Shown here: positions 1 to 9,945 of the stretch, in pieces
Position numbering within the stretch: the stretch's first letter is position 1
How the letters are laid out: each line of letters begins with the position of its first letter
NCBI RefSeq assembly: GCF_002994745.2
Contig: NC_037093.1
Coordinates: 67,227,510-67,291,509 of the forward strand
DNA from: Rosa chinensis
Taxonomy: Eukaryota > Streptophyta > Magnoliopsida > Rosales > Rosaceae
Direction of reading: 5' to 3'
DNA: 64,000 nt
The notes under the pieces: model-generated
What the model was told of the DNA's origin: nothing
Seen by the model: only the letters and a program-made list of their open reading frames with translations
Database searches by the model: none
Translations under genes and position numbers: made by a program

Positions 1-629
1 ACCCATTGCTATGGATGAGGGACTCGCACGGACTCACGTGGATGAGGTCTTTGGACTTGTGTACATCCGCCGTGCCACGTGATGATACGGCTGACCAATA
101 TGAGGGGGTAGGGTGGTTTTGGTATTTGATGATGAATGAGTAAGGACAATTTCAAAACTTTCTTTTTATGTGTTGGGTTTTGATTGGCCGTCATGCCACT
201 CAAGTCAGTCAAGCAACACAGCGGAAGGTCTTCTCCACAAAAAGAGGCCAATGTAAGATTGGGCAAGTGTGTTGAATTACTGAGTGGTCTGATGGTCCGG
301 TTCAATTTACTGGGCTTATGATCTAGTAATCATACCAGAAGAGATGGTAATGAGGCGGATTGGAATCATGCTTTACCATTTCCTCTTAATCATGTTAAGT
401 GTGAATTCATATTCCAGTAGTACATTGTCTTTCAAAAATACGAATTCGTATTCCAGTAGTACTAACTTTTTATAACACTTCATATGTAAACCTGTTAACA
501 TAAAATGAACATGTAATTTTTTGGTAAATGTAAATTCCTACACTATTTGAAACTCGCATGAAATAGAATTGGTTGAATTAGGTTATTTGCATGTTAACGC
601 ATCAACACAAAATATTAAGACGTATTAAT
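1..629. other. Intergenic DNA, no gene seen
   Basis: AT-rich sequence without a convincing coding frame. The one open frame of about 98 codons on the minus strand has no recognisable domain and is probably chance. Confidence 0.5.
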
Positions 630-896
630 GTAGAAGGTGACTCAAAACTTATAATTGATGTTGTAAGAGGTATTTTCACACCACCTTGGAGAATTATGAA
701 GATCATCCGTGACATTCAACAGCTGGCAAGGCTTTTTGATTGCATCTCTTTTAACCATATCTTTAAATAAGTGAACTTTGCAGCTGATGCTTTTCCAAAA
801 TATAGGACATTCTCTTCACAAATGAGGTTTAGTTAAATGAGGTTGCTTTTATTTGAGTTGCCTGAAGGGCTTCAACATCTAATGAATTCCTTTTTG

Positions 897-931
<35 letters not shown>

Positions 932-932
932 A
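630..932 (+). mobile_element. LINE 3' end: RNase H-like remnant with A-tail
   Basis: A frame starting at 630 reads VEGDSKLIIDVV, then PPWRIMKIIRDIQ, HIF, VNFAADAF and, near the end, LLFELPEGLQHLMNSF. This order of motifs is that of the plant LINE-type RNase H domain, where a VEGDS block, an ADALAK-like block and a final LPEG block follow each other. Stops interrupt the frame (for example after HIFK). It ends in an uninterrupted run of about 30 A at 901-930, as expected of a 5'-truncated LINE insertion. Motif order and A-tail are seen; the LINE assignment is inferred from them. Confidence 0.72.
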
Positions 933-1332
933 CAAACACATACAAAATAAACATGTATATATAACTCATTCAACCAATTTATGATTTACACAAACGGACT
1001 CCTGGAAAGGCCGGCTTATAATAATAGTAGACGTTTGAATGTTCATGTAAGTCTAACATAGTAGGGTTTAGATGACTTACTCAACCATGTAGGCACGTAG
1101 GCTAGAATATAAACTCGGTCAGTTTCGGAGACAATATCCACCATCAGAGTGTATAGAGCATATTAAGGGTTAATCGATCAATACGTCTAGAGTTTGATAC
1201 TACAGAGATGAGGGGAAAAAATCCCATTGCTCAAGTTAAATATTTTAATAAAGTTTTTTTTTTTTATATATATATGAAATATTTTAATAAAGTTATCAAT
1301 AAGAGTTCAACAAAAGGTTTCAGCCACACTTC
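933..1332. other. Intergenic DNA, no gene seen
   Basis: AT-rich sequence next to the LINE tail; no coding frame or repeat could be supported. Confidence 0.4.
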
Positions 1333-2352
1333 TCTAGATCAAGGTTTCAAATTTCAGTTTCGGTTTCGATTTCAGTACTTCAAATTAAGGAAATTTCGGA
1401 GAAAGTTTCGATTTCGGTGGAAATTTCAGTTAAAAATAAAGAAATCAAATTAATTGCATTTCTAAAATGATATTTTTGAATGAAACTTTTACATAGACTA
1501 AACTAACCTATAATAAACCTATTTACAATGTAACATCTCTAAAATTATACATGTATAATATAATTATGATATTTTATATGGACGAGTAATTAACTAGTAT
1601 TGTAGTAGGTTGCTAAACTAGTGTTTTTATCTATGTGTATTGATAATGTGTTGTATATTGATAATGTAAATATGATTTACTTTTTTTAATAATTAGAAAA
1701 TTACAAGGGGTGGGGCGGGGCACGTAAAACCAAAACCCCGTGAATGAAAATGAACAAGTACAACAAAAGGAATATAAAAGCTACTATGATGTGGTTCGAT
1801 CTAGCTGGTTGAACTGCTTTCATCTAGTATCATACAATACTGCTCCCAAGTACATGAATTTTGGAAATGATTTTCGTATTTTATCACATGCATGGTTATT
1901 GTATGTGTACGTGTTGTTCCCTTTCCACATGCAATCCATATATCGGATATTGTGGAATTACCTAATATGATGTTATAGTGTATGAAGCATACAATATTTG
2001 AGACGAAGCAAAAAGGAAATCATGTTATGGTTGGAGCATTCAACTTTGTATTCAACTTGATTGCCAAAAAAAAAAAACCAAAATTTCATATTTTTTTTCT
2101 ATAAAAGTATGAAGTAAAAATTCATTGTAGGTGACATAAAAATTTAACAGAAATTTTAAAGAAATTTTGGTGTGAATTTTTAAATATATATTGTGTGTGT
2201 AGATATTTCGGAAATTAAGAATTTCGTGGAAATGCACGGAAAATTTCGGGAAACTTCTGAAGGAAATGATATAGCATATGAATTTCGTTTCGGTACTTCA
2301 AAATTACGGAAATTTCCGTCAATTTCGGAGAAATTTAAAATCTTGCTCTAAA
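1333..2352. mobile_element. Putative non-autonomous element with TTTCGG-rich ends
   Basis: The left end (TCTAGATCAAGG, then TTTCAAATTTC) and the reverse complement of the right end (TTTAGAGCAAGA, then TTTTAAATTTC) match at most positions, giving imperfect terminal inverted repeats of about 23 bp. Both ends carry clusters of TTTCGG/AAATTTCGG, including a shared segment around GTACTTCAAA. No coding potential is visible in about 1 kb and no clean target duplication was found. Borders and superfamily are uncertain. Confidence 0.38.
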
Positions 2353-2426
2353 TTACTATATATTTTCATTATTTAGCAAAAAGAAAGATTATGAAAGCCA
2401 TGGAAGAGCCTTTTAAAGTGCGCTCT

Positions 2427-2827
2427 TCAGAAAAAACCTTTGTCGAAGCAATTTTCACACACTGCAAACCCCTTGCCTCTGAAAACATAACCCAGGTTTC
2501 CATCGCATCGAGCACATTGAGTCCCAATCCTCCAAGGGGAATCCAGCTGAAATAAAACAAACTTGTTCAGCAAAAGGAGACGCTAACAGCAAACGAATAA
2601 AATCAGTAAAACAACTGCACATATAGATTTAGGAAAACAGGATGTGAGGTGATCAACTATGATAACTCACAGAGGATTTTGTGGCCTTTGAAAGACCCTC
2701 TACAAGAGCAGACTGGTCGGAGCAGGTGTTACGTTTTTCGGAATCTTGGGGTGGCACCACCTCATAACCAGCATAGTCATCATAAAATTCAGCACACAAC
2801 TTGTCATACATCTTACTATCTCTTATC
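2427..2827 (-). other. Two small exons encoding a CxxC/CxxC tail
   Basis: Exon 2671-2827 and exon 2427-2546 are separated by a 124-nt intron (GTGAGT...TTTCAG) and share a phase-0 boundary. The last 39 codons contain CARCDGNLGYVFRGKG and CENC. The pattern C-x2-C-x3-LG-[HY]-VF recalls the zinc-binding half of the MsrB/Mss4-like fold; the catalytic part of MsrB is absent. They could be the real 3' end of the F-box gene upstream or the surviving 3' end of another gene. Confidence 0.55.
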
Positions 2828-4466
2828 CTGCATATCATAGGGTAATTAAGCATGCAACAATAATCATGTATTTTACAAATTCATTGTTAACAAAAAGCAT
2901 AAACAAGCTCAAATAAAACCTAGAGTCAGATAAATAAATAAATAAATAAGAGGTTCCAATTAAGTTCAAGCTTTCATCTTCTCAAGTCGGATGAGACATA
3001 GATGCTGAATATCATCATTCCAAATTAAACTTTCATATGCATATATATGGGTTTGAAAATGTCATGTTGCCAACAAAACATGAATTGCAACGATAAAAAG
3101 AATAACTAAAATTAACCAAAAAATGTAGCGCACTTGATCATAAAAATAGAAAGAAAGAAAAAAGTAGCGAAACTTGTGCCACTAAAGTAAAAGTAGTACC
3201 TCTCAACTTTCGCTCCATTTGAAAAAGTGCAAAGGGAAACAAAGCTTGGATGGTAAGCAATTATCGTTCCCGAGTAACCTTCGATTTTCAAGTAACTATC
3301 CATTTCTTGGTTATAAGAAATGAAAACTTCATTACAGTATGATATTAGAATGCTCCCATCACTCAAAAACATAACTGGTTCATAATATAGTCTATAGGAC
3401 TCTAGTGATGGCGGATGAAGCTGCAAGTTTTTTATAACAAAATCTTTAGTCCAAGACTCTTGGATTCCGTAATCCTTCATAACCCACACGTCACATTCGT
3501 TAAAATTTTCTTCACCTCGCACACCTAAAAAGAGACAACCTTGTACTCTTGTAGCACCCCCAACCTCCATGCCTTCTCCTTGTACCATGACTCCTCCACG
3601 TGTACAACGCAGCTTGGTAGGGGTAGTCGTCGAAACTCTTCTTTTTCAAAGTCGAAAGAATGTATACACTCGCCTGTAGGAGAAAAAACCGAAAGTGATG
3701 GAGCCCAATGAAGAGCTCCGTGCAAATAAGAATTCATAGGTAATTCAACACGTTGCACAGGAGCCTTTCCAATACTTCTCCACACTCCTCTACTACCGAT
3801 TGTATAAATCTCAGCTTCCTTCTCCCCCTGGTCGTAAACGGAGGTGCTCGTTTGCAACACCTTGTACTCATTGGTCACAGCGCTAAAACCAAGTCCCACA
3901 AATGCATCCCTCTCTATATACTTTTCCTTAGCTAGCGGGATAGTGATGAACTCGCCCGTAACCGGGTTGCACACATAAAAGCTCTTCTCATCTATAATAC
4001 TCCTTCCTTGATTTCCTTCTAAACAAATGAAACCATTGCACGAATTTATAAACTGAAAATATAAAGAAGCAGGAAACCTCTCTCTTAACATATGCTCGAA
4101 AGTCAGTTCTATGTACTTATCAGAAGTAGCACATTCTTCTTTCATGTAGGTGATAGTCTGGTTTGCTATGCTAAAAAAACCAAGGTTGTCGATAGATTTT
4201 GAATAGTGGAGATGAGCAAAATTGGGGGCGGAAGTAATAGAAAGCCATGCTTTGCAAACGCACCTGCATATGGCGACCGTCTTGAAACAGAGACTTGAAA
4301 GAATGTCAGTTACTAAGACTTGTGGGAGTGAATGGAATCTGCATGGAAAATTAGGTTGCAGTTCTTGTCTCTGATCTGGTTTCCTTAGTGACGATATGCG
4401 AAGAAGCTTTCGTTTCTTTTCTCTCAGCATTAGATTGGAGATAGGATCGATCTGGGTGGGAGGCAA
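2427..4466 (-). CDS. F-box protein, At3g07870-like, frameshifted, with an added Cys-rich tail
   Basis: Exon 1 (3200-4466) encodes an F-box near residues 43-90 (FHSLPQVLVTDILSSL, then CRCVCKAWLSI) and the associated interaction domain (SCNGFICLEG, YVCNPVTGEFITIP, GVWRSIGKAP, LHGALHWAP, CDVWVMKDYGIQESW). F-box proteins bind SKP1 and select substrates for SCF ubiquitin ligases. Near 3540-3560 the frame breaks: after WRLGVL an 11-nt stretch puts the expected GCLFLGVRGEE in another frame. Exon 1 ends at 3200 before GTACTAC. It joins in phase to 2671-2827 (acceptor TATGCAG) and then to 2427-2546 (acceptor TTATTTCAG), which end in TGA. These two exons add about 92 residues, including TQCARCDGNLGYVF and CENCFDKGFF, a pair of CxxC motifs not known to me in this F-box family. 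It may be a chimera or a pseudogene; exon phases are seen, expression is not. Confidence 0.68.
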
Positions 4467-4708
4467 AACCTAAGCAAACTGAAGAAAGATCTCCAAGTCG
4501 AAAACCCTAAACTAGAAGACACGCAAGTGTTAAATCTTTGGTTTATAACTGAACGAACCGGGTTAAAGCCTTTCAGAGTTTCAGCCCATATGCTTGATTT
4601 TTAGTTTTAAAATTATTCATTTATTTGGTATATTTTTTTTTTAATCGACAACTCTTGGATCCTCTTTTTCATGAAATAAATAAATAATAAAAAATAACTA
4701 CGACGATA

Positions 4709-5301
4709 ATCTATACTATTATTAAGAGAAGAGGCTTTAAAAATGAGAATTTAGACAGATTTAACTCGATCTGAAAGATTAAAAAACTTTGAAGAAAAAA
4801 ATTAAATCAGAAGGCTAAATATGACAATTACAATCTAGATTTTTATAAAGAAAATTATCCCACAACCCTCACTTTTCTCTTTGCAATAACTGTTTTATTT
4901 TTTATTTTTTTATTTTCTTAATAAATAAATAAAACTATTACACATGTAGAGTATATATGATGAAGGCTAGTCTAAACTAAAACTAGACCAAAACACACTT
5001 TGTGTGTGGGTTTAATTTTTAAAAGAAAAAAATAATAATAATCATTGGAGAAACGTGGGGAGTTTTGGAATTTGTATTTTTTTTTCCTCCTCTTTTGCTG
5101 TGGAACTGTGGAAGTGGGAAGTTATAGAGAGAGATTTTAGGGGGAAATAAATTAAAATTTTATTCTATTATTTTGTTTATTACGATTATAACATCCATTT
5201 ATTAAAAAAATATTTTTAGATAATCTATGGTCTAAGGATTAAGTCGTCTTTTCACATCTATTTTGGCTAACAAAGTCACTTTTCTTAATAATAGTATAGA
5301 T
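4709..5301. mobile_element. Putative non-autonomous element with 19-bp inverted ends
   Basis: The left end reads ATCTATACTATTATTAAGA and the right end is its reverse complement at 5283-5301. The roughly 590 bp between are AT-rich and non-coding. Similar termini are common in small plant DNA elements, but target duplication and superfamily are not clear here. Confidence 0.5.
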
Positions 5302-6300
5302 GATGACTTTAAATAAAAATATTTATTTTGAATAATTCTAATACCTTTATTTTGATATATACAAATTAATTAGTGGATGGGATATGCTACACATATAGAC
5401 AGTTTTGTGTGCGAGTATCATTGGCAACGCTTGCAATGCACATATACTATTAATCCATTGGTGTACCATGTGAATTGACGAGTTTATACGAAATTTTGTA
5501 TGCAATATGCTAAGATCTCACACATGTAATTTTTTCAGTTTTTTATTTTATTTTATTATTTCAGAGATATTGGTTATTTTCACCTAGGTGACCAAGTTAA
5601 CACTATATACCTAATATGCAGATACCTAATATGAGGTATACTGAAATTTTGAGCTTTTAATACATATACTACAAAAATTAAGTAATGTTTACCTTAGAAT
5701 AAGATTCAATAGTGGTTTGTCAACCAACAATATACGCACACACACGCATATTCTTTTCCAGGTTAAAGGTAAGTTAAGAAGGAAATGTGAAAAAAAAAAT
5801 GAAGAAGAAGAAGAATAGCTACCATCGATGGAATGATTTACACCAAAAGGACCACAATCGTTTAGGGCTGACAAGAAAAAACCTTGACCAAAGAAAGCTT
5901 AATGCTAAAGAAGGAGAACCACGTTCATAAAATTCTTGACATTACATATAAGAGCCACGACCATATATAGAACCTTTGGTGTTGAAGAAAAACATTATCG
6001 AAATATTGCTTTAGAAAGATTCTTAACTTATAGAAGACATCTTTTAAGTTAGAACAATTTTTGGAATGATTTACATTAAATATCTTATTCAATTTCATAT
6101 CAATTCCATAATTTTATACCAAATCAATAAGAATAATTTAAGAAAGATGTGCATCAAATATGATATTAAATTATTAATCAGATTGCTAATTTTAATCCTA
6201 TTAATTCTTGCTTTTTATGTGGAAAGACATTCAATAAGGACATATTAGTCATGTAAAAAAGAAAAATCAATAACGATTGAGTTAGCACGATGGAAAAGGA
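5302..6300. other. AT-rich intergenic DNA
   Basis: No coding frame longer than about 60 codons looks real. I see nothing beyond simple A/T-rich sequence. Confidence 0.4.
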
Positions 6301-6491
6301 AATAAATTTGAGGGGGGGTCCTTGACCCAAAGCATCAAAATGAGAGACAATTATCCCATTTACCCCAGCAAAATATTTTTATTCCCATTAACACAATTTA
6401 AAGAGAAATAACACATATACCCTCAGCTTAATTATTAAACTACAATATTGCCATGCAAATCTCTCTCCCCTCTCTCCAGTCATGATTCACA

Positions 6492-6547
6492 GCCCTTTCT
6501 CTCTCTCTCTCCCCTGCCGGATTCCGAATCCGACCACTACGATTAGC

Positions 6548-6578
<31 letters not shown>

Positions 6579-6645
6579 GCCGTATTCCGAATTCGACCTC
6601 TACGATCAGCTTCTCTTTCTCTCTGAATCCGACCACTACGATTAG

Positions 6646-6683
<38 letters not shown>

Positions 6684-6745
6684 GCCGTATTCCGAATTCG
6701 ACCTCTACGATCAGCTTCTCTTTCTCTCTCACTCTCCCCCCTGCC
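6492..6745 (+). repeat. CT microsatellites inside a tandem duplication
   Basis: Runs of (CT)n near 6500-6510, 6548-6576 and 6648-6680 alternate with two copies of the block GAATCCGACCACTACGATTA...GTATTCCGAATTCGACC...GATCAGCTTC. The first copy starts about 6526 and the second about 6625. The open frames on both strands here are products of the repeat and are not genes. Confidence 0.85.
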
Positions 6746-7211
6746 GGATTCCGAACCCGGCGAGAAAAATTCAAGGTCCGACCTCTATGATCAGCTTCCC
6801 TGCCGTTGTCGTATTGGAAGCCGTCTCTAGCGAGGCCGATAGTGAAGGTCGTGGAGTTTGAGATCTAGTGTCGCCGGCGTCGAAGCCAGCCTTCCTTCCC
6901 AACGCTGGTTTTAGGTCAAGCTCGTCGGCTTCTAGTGCAGGAGCTACTCAGAGGTTTAATCAAGTTGGGCAATCTCTTCTCTCAACATGGGCACCGTCCA
7001 ATTGTCCAGTTCGACCTCCAGCACACCCGCCCATGTCCCTGCAATCTGGTGCCTAATTCGACCTCCGCTTGAGAGATAGGTGGGTGCCCAGATCATTTTC
7101 TGGGTGCCCAAATCAATGTTTTTTTTTTGTTTTTTTGGTAATGAGTACAGAAGGAAAGAAAAAAAATTTGTCTAATTTTAGAAAAATTAGTTTTCATTCC
7201 GGCTACGGAAA

Positions 7212-7452
7212 GTTCTATTGGGGACTAATAGACATCTATTGGGGGGCAATAGACGTTTTGAATTGATATAATCTCCTCGTTTTTTTTCTTTAATCAAAGT
7301 TTTATTTGTGTAGTTTTAGGAAGATTAATTACCATTTCGGTAATTTAAACGTCTATTGGGGGGCAATACATGGCTGATAGTCGTCTATTGGGGGGCAATA
7401 GACGTCTATTGCCCCTCTATTAGGGGGCAATAGATGTCTATTGGGGGCAAAA
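7212..7452 (+). repeat. Palindromic minisatellite around TCTATTGGGGGGCAATAGA
   Basis: At least six copies of CTATTGGGG(GG)C-type units occur, several followed by their own inverse (CAATAGAC), so single strands could form hairpins. The G runs number five to six bases. Spacing is irregular: a cluster at 7212-7256 and another at 7349-7452. Confidence 0.75.
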
Positions 7453-7825
7453 AAAAACTTTCCGGTGAGATTTTCAGCAAATTCCGGTGGGCGGCAGCCG
7501 GTGACCGGAATCGCTGGTGACCGGTGACCGGATTCCGGAGAAAGTTGGCAGTATTACCGGTGACCGGATTCGGGCTGCCGGTGACGGGCTCCGGCGAAGT
7601 CTCCTATGGTTTCTCTCTCTTCCATTTTCTCTATCTCTCTCTAAGTAACAAATGGGTGAGGGGTAAAATGGTATTAAAAAAAAATAAAAACAAAAAAAAA
7701 AATCTTAATGGGGTATTAGGGATGACTCCCTTAGAGTGTATTGGGTAAGAGAGAATTAAAAAAACTTAATGGGGTAAGTGGGAAAAAAATCTCTAAAAAT
7801 GGGGTAAATGGACAAAAACCCTTAA

Positions 7826-8541
7826 TCTAATTATCTCTAATAAAGAAATTGAAGTGCAATGTGAAATCTCGGCTGTTAATCAAATACCACCTGACTTGTA
7901 TTGTGTCTCTTAGGCTTAATTAATCCGACTTGTTATATATGCAACTTGGGTTGTAATAGGATTCTCGACTTTTAAATACTGAAGACACGCTTAAACCACA
8001 AAGAAAGTTTTTCCCTACCTTCACTTTCATGGGAAGCTCCACGGCATCAAATTGGATGTAGCCCGATTATCAAGTGAACTACGTACTTTGTGTTCTCTGT
8101 GTGATTAAGATCTCCCAAACATGTTTAGGCTAATTCAGCTAAAACGAACAGTACTTAAAAAACTCAAAAATATTAGTGATTGTATTTAAAAACCAAAGAG
8201 CTATTATGGTTTTCGTTAAAGTTAAATGTGATGTTTACACTATCGATCATTAAATTTTATTTGTATTAATTTAAGAAGAAAAGAAGATTTATGAATTACA
8301 TGCAAATAAGAATAATTTATAAAGAGAAGCAGTGATGGACATAATCAATTCTTGGATCCTCTTTTTCATGAAATGAAGAATCAAAATTCTAGACAAGGAG
8401 GTTAGAGAATGGAAGTCTTGTCATAAATGTTGTAAACATGAAACAAGTGCTGCAAAAAGTTTTATTCGCACTTCAAAATTGCACCCCTGCATGCATTACT
8501 GCATCATTCATCATTCACTAACAGGAATAACAGCCTGCAAA
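7826..8541. other. Intergenic DNA between repeat block and F-box gene
   Basis: No gene seen. It contains a 25-bp sequence (8350-8374) identical to one at 4653-4677; the rest is the probable 3' flank of the FBD gene. Confidence 0.4.
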
Positions 8542-9945
8542 TCAGTTTTGACCAGCTCGATCAGAAACATCCCAGATAACTTCAACCACACAAGTCTTTG
8601 AACACTTATGCAATGTTAAAATTTCTTTGCACAACTTCTTAGCTTCCTCTTTTGTGACCTGTACATAAGCTGAAATAGTAAATTTACTGAGAACTTCACC
8701 GTGCTTAAACAAATATTTCACCGCTTCCCACTCCTCCTTGTCTCCCATGAAAGCACTCCATGAGATAGTCTTGAGGTGCGACAACAAGCAATTAGGCACA
8801 GTTTGTGGTGGATTGAACAGCGCATATCCTTGAACATATCTCTCATTAAGATATCCTGGTATATACTCTGCATCCCTCCATTTGGGGTGACTAGTATCCA
8901 GAACAAGATACTCTAGATTAGGTGATTTCCTTAGAAACTCCGTTAACCAGACAAGGCTACTAAGATGAAATAGCTTCAGTTGCTTCAAATTTTCAAAAAC
9001 AGGAATAGACCTTACCACAAGATCACAAGGAACTGAAAGAGACAGATATTCAACACCGGATATTCTACTCAGCAACAAACTTCCCCGGGGACTCAAACAA
9101 TCTGCAAAAGGGAGATCAATCTCAGCTTTTACCAAGGAAGATACATTCTCCAAAACATAGTTAGGCAAATCTTTAGCCGGGCCCTGAATGACAAGATTTT
9201 CGAGATTTGGAGCATTGAGATAAATGGTGGATGGTTCTTCATTATCTCGGATGATGAAACTTGTTAACAATGTCTTTAGTTCTTTTCTAGAGATGTAGCA
9301 ATCGAAAGGTTGTTTAAAACTGCCTTCTATAACCATGTCTTCTTCAACTGCTGGAAAGTTGAGATTAAGAAATCCCATCAAGTCACTGAGGGACTTGAGA
9401 CTACTAGGGAAACAACCTGGAGTAATACTACATTTTGAAACCAAGTCTAGAACAAGCTTTGTATTGTAAATAAAGACTCTTTGAGACAATCTCAACTCTA
9501 ATTTCCGAAGACGATGATCGGCAACAATACAAAAGTCAAGTTCAAAAACATCATTCCTGTTCTCAGTGAATGTCCAGGGATAAAAAAGACGGAAATCTTT
9601 CTCTTCAAATCCAAAAGAACAACAAAAAAGATGGAACCTATCAATGTGTGATGAGTCGCGTACTGAAAGCAAGCGATCTACAAATGTCCTCAATGCAAGC
9701 CATCCTCGGCGTCCAGGGAAATCCGTCTGGTTGAAATCTAAGCTCGGAACAGAAATCCATAAGTTGTTCCATCTCGTAGACAAAACGGTGGTCCGCACCA
9801 CATATAAAGTCGGAAGGAACGAAAATATGTGACAAAGTACTGAATCCGGCAATTCACTTATCCTATCTTCTTCAAATCCCTCGACTTGAAGTTCCGATTT
9901 CGAATCCTGATGGTCAAGTTTGATAATTCTTCTCTTCTTCTCCAT
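8542..9945 (-). CDS. F-box/FBD/LRR-repeat protein
   Basis: A single-exon gene of 467 codons. The F-box lies near residues 27-72 (DRISELPDSVLCHIFSFLP, then TTVLSTRWNNLW). It is followed by leucine-rich repeats (LDLVSKCSITPGCFPSSLKS, FENLKQLKLFHLSSLVWL, SPNLEYLVLD). A C-terminal FBD region follows (LLSHLKTISWSAFMGDKEEW, then FKHGEVLSKFTISAY). Proteins of this large plant family are predicted SCF substrate receptors, mostly of unknown target. Length and domain order are normal and there is no internal stop. The initiator follows a few non-coding codons and matches the usual short basic N-terminus (MEKKRR). Substrate cannot be predicted. Confidence 0.93.
   Translation of the reverse strand: MEKKRRIIKLDHQDSKSELQVEGFEEDRISELPDSVLCHIFSFLPTLYVVRTTVLSTRWNNLWISVPSLDFNQTDFPGRRGWLALRTFVDRLLSVRDSSHIDRFHLFCCSFGFEEKDFRLFYPWTFTENRNDVFELDFCIVADHRLRKLELRLSQRVFIYNTKLVLDLVSKCSITPGCFPSSLKSLSDLMGFLNLNFPAVEEDMVIEGSFKQPFDCYISRKELKTLLTSFIIRDNEEPSTIYLNAPNLENLVIQGPAKDLPNYVLENVSSLVKAEIDLPFADCLSPRGSLLLSRISGVEYLSLSVPCDLVVRSIPVFENLKQLKLFHLSSLVWLTEFLRKSPNLEYLVLDTSHPKWRDAEYIPGYLNERYVQGYALFNPPQTVPNCLLSHLKTISWSAFMGDKEEWEAVKYLFKHGEVLSKFTISAYVQVTKEEAKKLCKEILTLHKCSKTCVVEVIWDVSDRAGQN

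Larger units (their letters stand above)
6310..7825. mobile_element. Putative non-autonomous element enclosing CT and G-run repeats
   Basis: The left side contains ATCCCATTTACCCCA near 6353-6367. The right side contains TGGGGTAAATGG near 7800, its near-perfect inverse, and both borders have short runs of GGG or CCC. Between them lie a CT microsatellite block and a GGGGGGC-rich palindromic minisatellite, with no recognisable protein. No target duplication was found, so the borders are provisional. Confidence 0.3.

Noticed and set aside
9..305. 98-codon open frame on the minus strand at the window edge
   Set aside because: No recognisable motif, composition unlike the genes here, no splice context.
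1208..1453. Phe/Arg-rich 81-codon frame
   Set aside because: Direct product of TTTCGG/TTTCGA repeats at the end of a transposon-like sequence.
6482..6790. Long frames on both strands over the CT repeat
   Set aside because: They are translations of (CT)n and its duplicated spacer; composition is only Ser/Leu or Arg/Glu.
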